From NCBI GenBank assembly GCA_024743255.1, contig JANSWY010000023.1:1-64000 (forward strand): a stretch of DNA of 64,000 bases, given 5' to 3'. This document shows, one piece after another, positions 16,789 to 25,855 of the stretch (position 1 is the first letter of the stretch; the number at the start of each line of letters is the position of its first letter). The notes under the pieces are model-generated. The model ran no database searches. It saw nothing but the letters and a program-made list of their open reading frames with translations, and had not been told where the DNA came from. Origin of the DNA: a bacterium (GTDB taxonomy: Bacteria > Bacteroidota > Bacteroidia > Cytophagales > Cyclobacteriaceae). The translations under genes were made by a program, and so were the position numbers.

Positions 16789-19131
16789 CTAATTATTTAC
16801 ATCAATTTCTGAAAGTATACCCTCTTGCCGCTTCGGTTTATAATAAATAACGATCTCCACCCTTCTGTCCCAGACATTACCATATTCTTCATTAAATTCA
16901 GTATGTTCAGATCGGTCATTACCATATGGTTTTGGCATAAATGGAATACTGTAAGCATTAAATATTTTTCCCACTTCCGCAATTCTCTTCTTGCTTAGAT
17001 CAAAATTATGATCTTCACCCCCTGTGACATCTGCATACCCATTTAGCAAAACACCTGTAATAATGACATCATCTTTTTCAATGATCCTACTTATCATCAT
17101 TTTTGCATTCAGATCCAGTGTGGAATACCCATGTTTGAAATAGACATTATGCGAAACATGCAGATTGCTCTCGTCTTCGACTAAAAGACGTAGTTCTGGT
17201 TTTTTAAATGCTGGCAGGCCATAGTAAGTTGCAAAATTTCGAGTCCCATTCACATCAAGTCTTTCATTTTCCCATTTCAAGAAATATGCACTATCTCCAT
17301 ATCTAACATTCTTTGGACTCAACTTCCAGGTAACACTATGAAGTACAGGCCAACGACCAATAACAATCTTATCTGGTTTTGTTGCTCCATTTCCAGAAAG
17401 TATGGCAGCTCCCATCATATCACTTGTATCAGCCTTGGTTCGATAGAATAACAACTCCTTCGGTACATCTTTATAAGCCAATCCAACTTCTGTTTCCAAC
17501 AGATCTCCATCAGCAGATATATAACAGTGGTCATTGTCATCTATCATAGTATCAAATAAGACACCTAAGCCGATATTTTTGACCTTCCCGTTGAGGTTTA
17601 TAAAATCATAACTCACCTTGTAGTATTGAGCTAAGCCGCTTTTCACTTCTTTGAATTCCTTATCCACAGGGATTAGTTTCTGTACTATTCTAACATTATT
17701 GAATTCAAATGAGATTTCTACCTCTGGTGTCATCGCACTACCTCCATAGCTTAGTTCACCAGTAATGTGCTGTAACCCCTTCTGGGCCAACCTTGGACTA
17801 TTTGTTGCAAGCTTACCATCTATGTTGACCACAAAATGAGAAGTAGATGAAGGGACCGGGTATCCATACATCAACCTTTTATTTCCTGCTCCTAACGTAA
17901 ATCTACCATCATCCTTCTGATTAGGCTTTTTAGCTACCGTAACTCCATCTCCCACTTCAATATTCATCTTCTCCTTAATTCTTGTAAGATGTTCTGCCAC
18001 AAGCTTCTTATCCTCTTGTTCCTGAGCCTTAGTTTCCGCTAAAAGCATATGAGCGTAAGCTGGTTTGTAGTCATTCAATTTTTCATAAGCTAAACCCAAT
18101 GTGGTATAACTCAATAATGTCTCCATCTTACTATTTGAATACTTTGACCACTTGATAGCTTCTTGAAGAAGTTCTTTATTGAAATGATTCTCAACTATGT
18201 AGGCTGCATATTTAGAATAAGCGATATAGCTGCCCTTTTCATATTTACGGATATATTGTTCTAGTAGCGGGCTAAGTTTGCTTACATCTGTTAATTCTGT
18301 GAACTTAATTTTTGAAGTCAATATCAAGCTATCGCTATTGGAGTAAATTGATTTATTGGCATTTACATAACCCAGATATTTATTAAAATTATACTTACTC
18401 TTGATCTTTAAACTCTTTGCTAGCACCTGTTCAAGAGCGGATCTCATAAACATTGCGTATTCTTCAGGATAGTTAGTTTTAATTTCTTCATTCCTATTGA
18501 TCTTCTCAACAAATATTAAATTGTCTCCGCTAACAAATTCTTTAATCAGGTCCCAATACTCAGGTCTTGACCATTTTTTCTCGGTTGCTTTCTTTAGGAA
18601 ATTTTGAACCAACCTTTGAGCTTTTATAGCATTTGCCCATTTAAGTGAATGGGCATACGGTACCACATTTTCATACTTTTCAGGATTTTTTTTGTAATTG
18701 GCGTAATTGATGGACCAATTGGAAACATCCTTTGCCATTTCATTGAACATATCAGCAGTCATTGCTCCTTCCCTTTTTACCAATAATTTACCTGTAGGCG
18801 AATAGATAGCTAAAGTTGGATATGCGGTAATTTGTAATTTTTGAACTAAAGCAGCTTCTTCTTTCTCAGCATCAACACGTAATGAAATATATTTATCATT
18901 TAATGTGGCTACTACAGCAGAATCGGTAAATACATTTTTTTCCATCCACTTACATGGACCACACCATTCCGCGTAAAAATCTACGAAAATGAATTTGCCC
19001 TGATTACGAGCATCTAACTTAACCTGATTGAATTTTTTTGAGGAGAATTCTATTGCTTCGGACTGAGCGGATACAATTGCAGGTAATAGGCACAAAAGTA
19101 CCATTGAGAGGTGATAACTAAACTTATTCAT
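16789..19131 (-). CDS. Thioredoxin-OmpA chimeric envelope protein
   Basis: 780 residues with a signal peptide (MNKFSYHLSMVLLCLLPAIVSAQ). An N-terminal thioredoxin domain (about 28-145) carries WCGPC at 56-60 and cis-Pro in TAYPTLAIY. A helical, TPR-like region spans about 150-390 (LGLAYEKLNDYKPAYAHMLL). A beta-rich middle region (about 400-650; MMGAAILSGNG, VLHSVTWKLSP) is unrecognised. An OmpA-like domain lies at about 665-770 (ITGVLLNGYADVTGGEDHNF, LSKKRIAEVGKIF, RRVEIVIYYK) and should bind peptidoglycan. That would tether a disulfide oxidoreductase to the cell wall. The fusion is unusual. The next co-directional gene, the caspase, starts after about 240 bp and probably has its own promoter. 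Confidence 0.85.
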   Translation of the reverse strand: MNKFSYHLSMVLLCLLPAIVSAQSEAIEFSSKKFNQVKLDARNQGKFIFVDFYAEWCGPCKWMEKNVFTDSAVVATLNDKYISLRVDAEKEEAALVQKLQITAYPTLAIYSPTGKLLVKREGAMTADMFNEMAKDVSNWSINYANYKKNPEKYENVVPYAHSLKWANAIKAQRLVQNFLKKATEKKWSRPEYWDLIKEFVSGDNLIFVEKINRNEEIKTNYPEEYAMFMRSALEQVLAKSLKIKSKYNFNKYLGYVNANKSIYSNSDSLILTSKIKFTELTDVSKLSPLLEQYIRKYEKGSYIAYSKYAAYIVENHFNKELLQEAIKWSKYSNSKMETLLSYTTLGLAYEKLNDYKPAYAHMLLAETKAQEQEDKKLVAEHLTRIKEKMNIEVGDGVTVAKKPNQKDDGRFTLGAGNKRLMYGYPVPSSTSHFVVNIDGKLATNSPRLAQKGLQHITGELSYGGSAMTPEVEISFEFNNVRIVQKLIPVDKEFKEVKSGLAQYYKVSYDFINLNGKVKNIGLGVLFDTMIDDNDHCYISADGDLLETEVGLAYKDVPKELLFYRTKADTSDMMGAAILSGNGATKPDKIVIGRWPVLHSVTWKLSPKNVRYGDSAYFLKWENERLDVNGTRNFATYYGLPAFKKPELRLLVEDESNLHVSHNVYFKHGYSTLDLNAKMMISRIIEKDDVIITGVLLNGYADVTGGEDHNFDLSKKRIAEVGKIFNAYSIPFMPKPYGNDRSEHTEFNEEYGNVWDRRVEIVIYYKPKRQEGILSEIDVNN

Positions 19132-19277
19132 TGCAACACAAACTAATATTCATTAAACACAACGTCAAATCAAGCCATTTATTGAATTTCATAATAAAGA
19201 GACCTTTCTCTTGTCATGAAATGTGAGATAACTTAAATTGATCATTTCTAGTGTATAAACAAAATTGATACCAACTT

Positions 19278-20435
19278 TTGAAATCTGATTATCCAGTTGT
19301 CTACACCGCTTTTGATCCATATCCCTCCTACAAAGGTTCAGCTATCCATATAGACAAAGTTTCCAATGTACTATTACAGAAGAAAAAGAAGGTTCTGCTA
19401 TTAACATTAAAAAGGCAGAGAAGAAAGTGGCTGACCCGAGGAATTAAGCACAATCAATTCAAATTGGAGGAAACAAATTTCCTAAAGAGAGCACAGGCCT
19501 ATTCAGATTGGGTTGATGAACAATTAGATCAGCAATTCAACTTACAAATAGGGCATTTCCGTGACATCTGGGGAGGATTACCAATTCTAAAACGATCACA
19601 TATCACATCGGTATTTGAAGTAAATGGATTGCCCTCTATTGAGCTTATTAATAGATATCCTCATTTACCCCATGACATGGTTCATAAGTTGAGAAATCTG
19701 GAAGATGAGTGTTTGCAGAAGTCTAATCTAATTATTTGTCCGTCTCAAACAATTAAAACCCATTTGATCTTAAGAAATGTACTCCCAGAGAAAATAACAG
19801 TAATCTCAAATGGTGCAGACTTACCTGATCGTTATCCAGCACATAAGTCACTACCCAACCAATATATCTGCTACTTTGGTGCACTTCAACCATGGCAGGG
19901 AGTAGATGTTTTATTGAAAGCCATGACCTATTTAGAGGATAAGCCTAATATCAAGTTGGTCATATGTTCATCTCATAAGCCCAAATTGTCCAGACCTTTT
20001 CAAAAAATGGCAAGAAAACTCGGGATTGAAGATAAGGTAATATGGAAGCATAAATTAAAAAAGGTTGAGCTATGTAGAGTTTTACAACATGCTATTGCTA
20101 CAGTTGCTCCCCTTACTGAATGCAGTCGAAATCTGGAACAGGGTTGTTCTCCGTTGAAGATATTTGAAAGTATGGCATGTGAAGTTCCAATCATAGCTTC
20201 TGATCTACCGGTGGTACGAGAAATACTGGATCCTAATGTGCATGGTAAGTTGGTAAGAGCTGATAGACCGGCTGAACTTGCTCAGACCATAAGGTTATTG
20301 GTTGATTACCCTGAAATTGGCCAGGAGCTATCAAAGAATGCATTGAAAAAATTTAATAAGCAATACACTTGGACCAAAGTTGATTCCCAGCTTTCAGAAT
20401 TTTATGATAAATTAGTAACACTGGCATATGCCTAA
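19278..20435 (+). CDS. Glycosyltransferase family 4-like protein
   Basis: 385 residues starting at a TTG (no in-frame ATG for over 100 codons; TTG gives the family-like start DYPVVYTAFDPYPSYKGSA). A GT-B fold is indicated by VISNGADLPDRYP (hinge), CYFGALQPWQGVDVLLKAM and the donor-binding EX7E-like region GCSPLKIFESMACEVPIIAS. It should transfer a sugar from a nucleotide donor in cell-surface glycan synthesis; acceptor and donor unknown. First gene of a five-gene plus-strand operon containing two further glycosyltransferase-like proteins. Confidence 0.85.
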   Translation: MKSDYPVVYTAFDPYPSYKGSAIHIDKVSNVLLQKKKKVLLLTLKRQRRKWLTRGIKHNQFKLEETNFLKRAQAYSDWVDEQLDQQFNLQIGHFRDIWGGLPILKRSHITSVFEVNGLPSIELINRYPHLPHDMVHKLRNLEDECLQKSNLIICPSQTIKTHLILRNVLPEKITVISNGADLPDRYPAHKSLPNQYICYFGALQPWQGVDVLLKAMTYLEDKPNIKLVICSSHKPKLSRPFQKMARKLGIEDKVIWKHKLKKVELCRVLQHAIATVAPLTECSRNLEQGCSPLKIFESMACEVPIIASDLPVVREILDPNVHGKLVRADRPAELAQTIRLLVDYPEIGQELSKNALKKFNKQYTWTKVDSQLSEFYDKLVTLAYA

Positions 20436-20449
20436 CCAACCAAACGACC

Positions 20450-21460
20450 ATGAGCAAAGCATCCAGAATCTACAAAACGCTAACAAACCAACAACAGCAG
20501 TTTGTAAACGAAAAAAACATTAGCGCTACTTTTAGAATAAAAAAGTGGCTCGGTTTTTTACAAAAAGTTTCTCTATACGATCAGTTTGGAGACGAACGTA
20601 TTAAAAGAATCAGGACATTAATGATCTGGTCTTTTGTTCTGGCTGCTATCTCTTTATTTGCATTTGGTATTGCCGAATTTCCTGAAGGATGGATAAGCAC
20701 TTTATTTTTACTGATTTTAGGAATAGCGCTTGCAATAAGGATTAGAAAACTAAAACAAGGTGATATCAATAACTACTTAAGAATGTTCTTCTTTCCTGTT
20801 GTTAATGTTTTAAAAGATAAAGCTGGAGAAGATGCCAAATTAGCAGCAACCTTAGATTTCAGAAATCCCAGAAAAGCTAATGATCCGGTTAAAAGTGTGG
20901 TAAATGGAAGAAACCTTTCATTATATAAACCTACTTACATTATTTGCAAAGTTCAGCTTATTGATGGAGCGTTACTTGAATTTGTAGTTTCGGATGACTT
21001 GAAAGACTTCAATTGGACCAAAAGAAGTGCAAGTGGTAAAACAAAATATAAGAGCAAAACAAAGGTGGTCCATCATTGCTTCATCAAAATGACATTGCCG
21101 AAAAGCGAATACACCTGGAATGGAACGAATCCCCCAGATGTACAGATTGTAGACCACAATGGTGATTATTTCGCTAAGCAGAAAATCAAAATAAAGAAGC
21201 TTGGTAAAGATAATATCCTGAATGTAAATGCATTCTTCGCAGCTATTCAGGGAATCTATGAACTATTCAAACCTCTTAACCCAGCTGCGCAAGAACCAAG
21301 AAGATCTGAAGAGACCAATGAATATGAGGATGATTACGCAGCAATTCCTTATATCTGGTATGGCACCACCTACACAGATTATGATTATGACAGCTTCGAC
21401 TATCAGGATACAGGAAACTACATGTATGAAGACGAAGGTGCTACTGTTTTTGACTCCTAA
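20450..21460 (+). CDS. Hypothetical membrane protein with acidic tyrosine-rich tail
   Basis: 336 residues, not recognised. Two hydrophobic helices lie at about 58-75 and 80-95 (MIWSFVLAAISLFAFGI; WISTLFLLILGIALAI). A mostly soluble beta-type region of about 200 residues follows. The C-terminal 50 residues are very rich in Asp, Glu and Tyr (EDDYAAIPYIWYG, TDYDYDSFDYQD), an unusual low-complexity tail. It is 14 bp after one glycosyltransferase gene and 16 bp before the next, so it probably serves the same glycan pathway, but no function can be assigned. Confidence 0.75.
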   Translation: MSKASRIYKTLTNQQQQFVNEKNISATFRIKKWLGFLQKVSLYDQFGDERIKRIRTLMIWSFVLAAISLFAFGIAEFPEGWISTLFLLILGIALAIRIRKLKQGDINNYLRMFFFPVVNVLKDKAGEDAKLAATLDFRNPRKANDPVKSVVNGRNLSLYKPTYIICKVQLIDGALLEFVVSDDLKDFNWTKRSASGKTKYKSKTKVVHHCFIKMTLPKSEYTWNGTNPPDVQIVDHNGDYFAKQKIKIKKLGKDNILNVNAFFAAIQGIYELFKPLNPAAQEPRRSEETNEYEDDYAAIPYIWYGTTYTDYDYDSFDYQDTGNYMYEDEGATVFDS

Positions 21461-21476
21461 ACTGTAACTATACAAA

Positions 21477-22574
21477 TTGAGAATACTTTGGCTAACTGAG
21501 AATTATCCTCCACAAAGAGGTGGGATGGCTCAGTCATGTGATCGGATAATTAACGGATTACGGAAATCAGGGATTGATATTGAAATCATACATTTCACTA
21601 ATAAGAACGATGGTTTTAATAGAAAACAGCAGCAATATGGTGGATATACTCCCTCTGCATTTCTGGAATCTGATTCCCATACATTAAACCTGACCTGGAA
21701 CTACGTAAAGACTTTGGGGTCATTTGATTATGTTGCTTGCTTTGGTGGTTATCTATCAATGATCGGAGCTCCTATCTTCTCAAAATGGCTTAATTCAAAA
21801 TTGGTCACATTCCTGAGGGGAAATGATTTTGACACTGCAATTTTCACTCCCAGAAAAAGAGAAATGATGCAGTATGCTTTAGAGCAGTCTCATCAAATCT
21901 TTTCTGTCACCTCTGATAAGGTCACCAAGGTCAAAGACTGGTTACAAGAACCTAAAGTGGATTTCATACCTAATGGAATAGAAATCGAATCCTGGACTCC
22001 ATCCAAAAGTGAAATTGAGTTTGCCGAAAATTGGAGAAAGGAGAATCTGGCAGATAAATTGTGTTTTGGAATTGTTGGACAGTTGAAAGCTAAGAAAGGA
22101 GTTCAATTCATGCTCTCTGCACTGAATAAAACAAACCTTGATACAAAGATCCATTTGCTATTGATCGGTGAATTGGATGAATCTCTGGCTGATGAATTAG
22201 AGCAAAGTAAGTTTAGTTACTCCCTAATGTCATTTCAAGACAGGTTCCAATTGATGAAGTTTTATTTAGCCACGGATGCAATAGTCATTCCCTCCTTTTA
22301 TGATGGCATGCCGAATGTATTATTAGAAGCTGGAGCCTTAGGAATTCCTGCTATAGCTTCTAATGTAGATGGAATGAAAGATCTAATAGAACATGAGAAT
22401 GACGGTCTCTTATTTGAAGTTGGAAATGAAGACAATTTCAGAAAAATGTGCTATCAATTTATTAGTTTCACTGAAGACGACAGAAAAGAGTTAGGAAATC
22501 ACCTTAAAACCAAAATCTATGAAAACTATCAAGCCCACCACGAAACTTCAAAGTATCTTAAGTTTTTCAATTAG
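21477..22574 (+). CDS. Glycosyltransferase family 4 (second in cluster)
   Basis: 365 residues from a TTG start (RILWLTENYPPQRGGMAQS, a typical GT4 N-terminus with the Gly-rich acceptor loop). The C-terminal donor domain has FGIVGQLKAKKGVQF, VIPSFYDGMPNVLLEAGALG and IASNVDGMKDLI (EX7E-type Glu). Third gene of the operon. Its last 56 bases overlap the start of the next gene in another frame, suggesting translational coupling. Confidence 0.88.
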   Translation: MRILWLTENYPPQRGGMAQSCDRIINGLRKSGIDIEIIHFTNKNDGFNRKQQQYGGYTPSAFLESDSHTLNLTWNYVKTLGSFDYVACFGGYLSMIGAPIFSKWLNSKLVTFLRGNDFDTAIFTPRKREMMQYALEQSHQIFSVTSDKVTKVKDWLQEPKVDFIPNGIEIESWTPSKSEIEFAENWRKENLADKLCFGIVGQLKAKKGVQFMLSALNKTNLDTKIHLLLIGELDESLADELEQSKFSYSLMSFQDRFQLMKFYLATDAIVIPSFYDGMPNVLLEAGALGIPAIASNVDGMKDLIEHENDGLLFEVGNEDNFRKMCYQFISFTEDDRKELGNHLKTKIYENYQAHHETSKYLKFFN

Positions 22575-23178
22575 TTTAATCTTCCTACTGGCACTCCAGT
22601 CATGCGGAGGAGGTGGCGCCCCGGATACCATCCCTGCCTCTAATTCAACTACCTCTACTCCTGTAAAGAAAAGTAACTCGAGTTACTATATAAATTCAGG
22701 TACAAATGAAGGTCTTGCGGAGCTCATTATGGAAGGGAGCAATATTATTGTGAGAGGTGCTGCTGGAGATTTATTTGGTGAATTAAAGGGTGATAAACGT
22801 AAATACTATACACAAAGCAATGAGTTTAGAAATGCCGTAAAATTCAAAGAAGGGTCCTTCAAACTTAGAGATGAAAACGAAGAGCTACTTTGGAAAGTGA
22901 AGCTTTACGACGATAAAATTAAGATTTCCAGCAGTGAGGAAATGACTAATTCATACAGCATTCGTTTCTCGGATAGCAACAAACTAAAAGTAAAACAGGA
23001 AGATAATGAGATCGCTTCATTGAGAATGGTAAGCGATGATCCTTTCGTCAAAGTAAACGATAGATACGTTGTAAGAAACTTCAATCAATCCTTAGCGCTA
23101 GGTGTATTGCTGATAGATGAAATTAAAGAAGATCACAAATTCTTACTTGCTGCTGAAATATTGAAAATGGGTAGATGA
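22519..23178 (+). CDS. Putative lipoprotein in glycosyltransferase operon
   Basis: 219 residues with a lipoprotein signal: a hydrophobic stretch ending LLALQSCGGGGAP, lipobox Cys near residue 29. The mature part is beta-strand-rich, charged and without a recognised domain. The ATG at 22519 lies inside the previous gene; it is the only start that preserves the signal peptide. Its stop overlaps the next start by four bases (ATGA). The outer-membrane lipoprotein location and operon suggest a role in export or anchoring of the glycan, which is inference. Confidence 0.75.
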   Translation: MKTIKPTTKLQSILSFSISLIFLLALQSCGGGGAPDTIPASNSTTSTPVKKSNSSYYINSGTNEGLAELIMEGSNIIVRGAAGDLFGELKGDKRKYYTQSNEFRNAVKFKEGSFKLRDENEELLWKVKLYDDKIKISSSEEMTNSYSIRFSDSNKLKVKQEDNEIASLRMVSDDPFVKVNDRYVVRNFNQSLALGVLLIDEIKEDHKFLLAAEILKMGR

Positions 23179-23975
23179 TAGCATTCTATGCTTTGGGCGG
23201 TGGTTTTGGTCACCTTACTAGAGTTAGAACATTCATTAATCAATTGAATGTTGCAGACCCTTTCAAAATCATCACCACGAATAAATATGCATATTCTTTG
23301 TTTGAAGAATCAGAAGTAATTTTGATCGAATTATATGATCCATCATCATCCTCTGAGTTAGCCATAAAAATTGACCAAATTCTGATTAGTCATAACTTCA
23401 AAGCATGTTATATTGACACATTTTTCAATGGAATATTATCAGAATTAAATGGAGAAATACTGAAAGGAATCGAGCTTAATTTGATCTGCAGAAGGTTAAA
23501 ATGGGATTCCTATTATTCTGAAAACCTTGAAAATCTCCATTTCAAAAAAGCATTCATTCTTGAAGAACTGGAAGCGACTCATTTGCAGTTTGTTACTCAG
23601 CATAGTGAAGAATTAATTAACATCAACCTAGTTTATCCGATAGCATCAGATTCAATTCGAGTTGGGGAACCCTACTGGCTGATAATTCACTCAACCCAAA
23701 AAGAAGAATTGGAGATACTGATCAATCACGCCAGAAGTTTACCGGAATTTGAAGATAATAAACCTAAACTCATCGTTTGCTCCGATCAAACTCCAAGCAA
23801 TGAGACGGTAGAAATAATAAATGACCCCTTACCATATTTAGAGGGAGCGACCAAAATCTTTTCAGGTGCTGGATTCAACACCTGGTATCAATTAAGGCCT
23901 TACAGAAATAAGCACATCTGTATTCCCTTCAAAAGACGTTTTGATGATCAATTTTGGAGATCAACCCAAGTCTAG
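23175..23975 (+). CDS. MurG/UGT-like glycosyltransferase (predicted)
   Basis: 266 residues. The N-terminus MIAFYALGGGFGHLTRVRTF contains the GGxGHLTR loop typical of GT-B enzymes of the MurG/GT28 kind. The C-terminal part (PLPYLEGATKIFSGAGFNTW, HICIPFKRRFDDQFWR) resembles the donor-binding end of the same fold. It is shorter than MurG (about 360), so it is either a compact family member or lacks part of the domain. Last gene of the operon, coupled by ATGA to the lipoprotein gene and ending 1 bp from the convergent helicase gene. Confidence 0.7.
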   Translation: MIAFYALGGGFGHLTRVRTFINQLNVADPFKIITTNKYAYSLFEESEVILIELYDPSSSSELAIKIDQILISHNFKACYIDTFFNGILSELNGEILKGIELNLICRRLKWDSYYSENLENLHFKKAFILEELEATHLQFVTQHSEELININLVYPIASDSIRVGEPYWLIIHSTQKEELEILINHARSLPEFEDNKPKLIVCSDQTPSNETVEIINDPLPYLEGATKIFSGAGFNTWYQLRPYRNKHICIPFKRRFDDQFWRSTQV

Positions 23976-23976
23976 A

Positions 23977-25686
23977 TTACCTTCTTCTCTTTCTTGATCG
24001 TTTGAAATCTCTTTGACCTGCTCTCCTTGCTTTCCCTTTGTGAGGGCTCCCTTTGGACTTTCCGGAAGATTTAGGTTTATTACCTTCATCATCTCGGTTC
24101 ACTCGGATTGCTCTGCCATCAATTTCAATTCCTTCGAACTTCTTACTTATACCAGAATCAACTTGTTTGTCGATATAGAAGTAGGCGCAATTCTTTTTCA
24201 AAATTACCTCACCAAAACTCTTTCGCTTAACCTGAGCGATATCTGCTAAGAAGTGAACTAAATCTCCCTTTGTAAGTCCGTCAATTGTCCCGACATTAAC
24301 GAAGTATCTATTTTCACCAGAGTTGTTACTCTCTTCTCGCTGTTTTTTAGGTTTACCTTGAGTTTCGTTAAGATCTTCATTTCCACCAGATTGTACCATA
24401 AGATGATCCAATTGGGTAGTAATCAGACGCTTAATTAGCTCATCCTTACTAAGCTCCTTTAGTTGACCTTGCAAGGACTGAAGTAATTCCTCAGCATTCT
24501 CATCCACTTTTGTATTGAGAATAAGGTTAGCCCAGTTGTTAATTCTGCTAGCTTTGAGATCATCTACACTTGGAACCTCAACCTTTTCAAAAGTAACTTT
24601 AAGCTTGCTCTCTAAATGAGAAATTTTTCTACCTTCTCTTGGATTGATAAATGCCAATGAAACTCCTTTCTTCCCTGCTCTACCAGTTCTACCACTTCTG
24701 TGAGTATAACTTTCCAATTGATCAGGCAAGGTGTGGTTAAACACATGGGTAAGATCATTCACATCAATACCTCTTGCTGCAACGTCTGTTGCAATTAGCA
24801 ATTGCATTGATCTACTTTTGAATCTTCTCATTGCCGCATCACGCTGAGCCTGGGACAAATCACCGTGCAATGCCTCTACTCCGTAACCCAGATTTGTAAG
24901 TTCATCCGTGATCTGTTGTGTTTCTCGTTTTGTTCTACAGAACATGATACCTCTCATGTCTGGTTGAAGATCGAGAAACCGTCGGAGGGCAGGAAGTTTA
25001 TTAGCGGTTTTTGTAACCACATATTGATGAGCAATGTCTTTGTTGCTCTGCTGCTTAGTATTAACAGCCACTTCTTCAGGAGCAACCATGTATTGCTTAA
25101 TGATTCTTCTGATCTCATTAGGCATAGTCGCACTAAAAAGCCATGTTACTCTGTGATCAAGTGTATGCGATAATATTTCATCAATAGGTTCCTGAAAACC
25201 CATATTTAACATCTCATCGGCTTCATCAAGAATTACATACTCGACTTTCTTAAGGTTAACAGCTTTTCTGCTAATTAAATCTATTAGTCGTCCTGGAGTA
25301 GCGACGATTATCTGTGTAGGTTTCTTAAGTGCTTTAATTTGAGGAACGATATTCGCTCCACCATAAACCACTTCTACATTTAATTTCTTTCTATTAGATG
25401 TAAAACTTTCAAGCTGCTGAGCTGTTTGTTGACCCAGCTCTCTTGTAGGAGCCATAACAATAGCTTGTACGTGCGGTTGATCCTCATCAATCAATTCAAT
25501 CAATGGTAAACCAAAGGCAGCTGTTTTTCCAGTTCCTGTTTGTGCCAGACCAATAAAATCAGTTGGGTCTTTCGTTAATAATAAAGGAATTGCTTTTTCC
25601 TGGATTGGTGTCGGTTGCTCAAATCCTAGCTTTTCCAGAATTTGTAGGGTGGGTTCTGATAAACCCAGATCTTTAAAATTGCTCAA
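23977..25686 (-). CDS. DEAD-box RNA helicase with DbpA-like RNA-binding domain
   Basis: 569 residues, TTG start at 25686 (LSNFKDLGLSEPTLQILEKLGF; no usable ATG nearby). All helicase motifs are present: Q motif FEQPTPIQ, AQTGTGKT (I), APTRELGQQ (Ia), TPGRLID (Ib), DEAD (II), SAT (III), ATDVAARGID (V) and HRSGRTGRAG (VI). The C-terminus contains a DbpA-type RNA-binding domain (about 455-535; YFVNVGTIDGLTKGDLVHFL) and a basic tail (KARRAGQRDFKRSRKRRR). Members of this family remodel rRNA or mRNA, often in cold-stress physiology or ribosome assembly. Confidence 0.95.
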   Translation of the reverse strand: MSNFKDLGLSEPTLQILEKLGFEQPTPIQEKAIPLLLTKDPTDFIGLAQTGTGKTAAFGLPLIELIDEDQPHVQAIVMAPTRELGQQTAQQLESFTSNRKKLNVEVVYGGANIVPQIKALKKPTQIIVATPGRLIDLISRKAVNLKKVEYVILDEADEMLNMGFQEPIDEILSHTLDHRVTWLFSATMPNEIRRIIKQYMVAPEEVAVNTKQQSNKDIAHQYVVTKTANKLPALRRFLDLQPDMRGIMFCRTKRETQQITDELTNLGYGVEALHGDLSQAQRDAAMRRFKSRSMQLLIATDVAARGIDVNDLTHVFNHTLPDQLESYTHRSGRTGRAGKKGVSLAFINPREGRKISHLESKLKVTFEKVEVPSVDDLKASRINNWANLILNTKVDENAEELLQSLQGQLKELSKDELIKRLITTQLDHLMVQSGGNEDLNETQGKPKKQREESNNSGENRYFVNVGTIDGLTKGDLVHFLADIAQVKRKSFGEVILKKNCAYFYIDKQVDSGISKKFEGIEIDGRAIRVNRDDEGNKPKSSGKSKGSPHKGKARRAGQRDFKRSRKRRR

Positions 25687-25708
25687 TCAATAAATTCTAT
25701 GTGAGTTG

Positions 25709-25716
25709 CAAAGTTA
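25709..25716 (-). promoter_or_regulatory. Candidate -7 promoter element for the DEAD-box helicase gene
   Basis: On the minus strand this reads TAACTTTG, a full match to the Bacteroidota -7 consensus TAnnTTTG, 22 bp upstream of the TTG start. No convincing -33 element lies at the usual spacing. Confidence 0.4.
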
Positions 25717-25855
25717 GGAATATCCCTATGATATGCACCCATTCCTAACAAATAAACCCAAAATAATTCCAAATAGTCATTTTATAATATTGTGATGATG
25801 TCCAGAAGGCATATATCAAATCGTCATTTCAAGGTAATTTATCTATCTTGAAAAA

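Noticed and set aside
10633-19131. Reading the caspase cluster as a classical abortive-infection defence system
   Set aside because: The proteins have signal peptides, and no reverse transcriptase, CBASS cyclase, NACHT/STAND or other defence sensor is adjacent.
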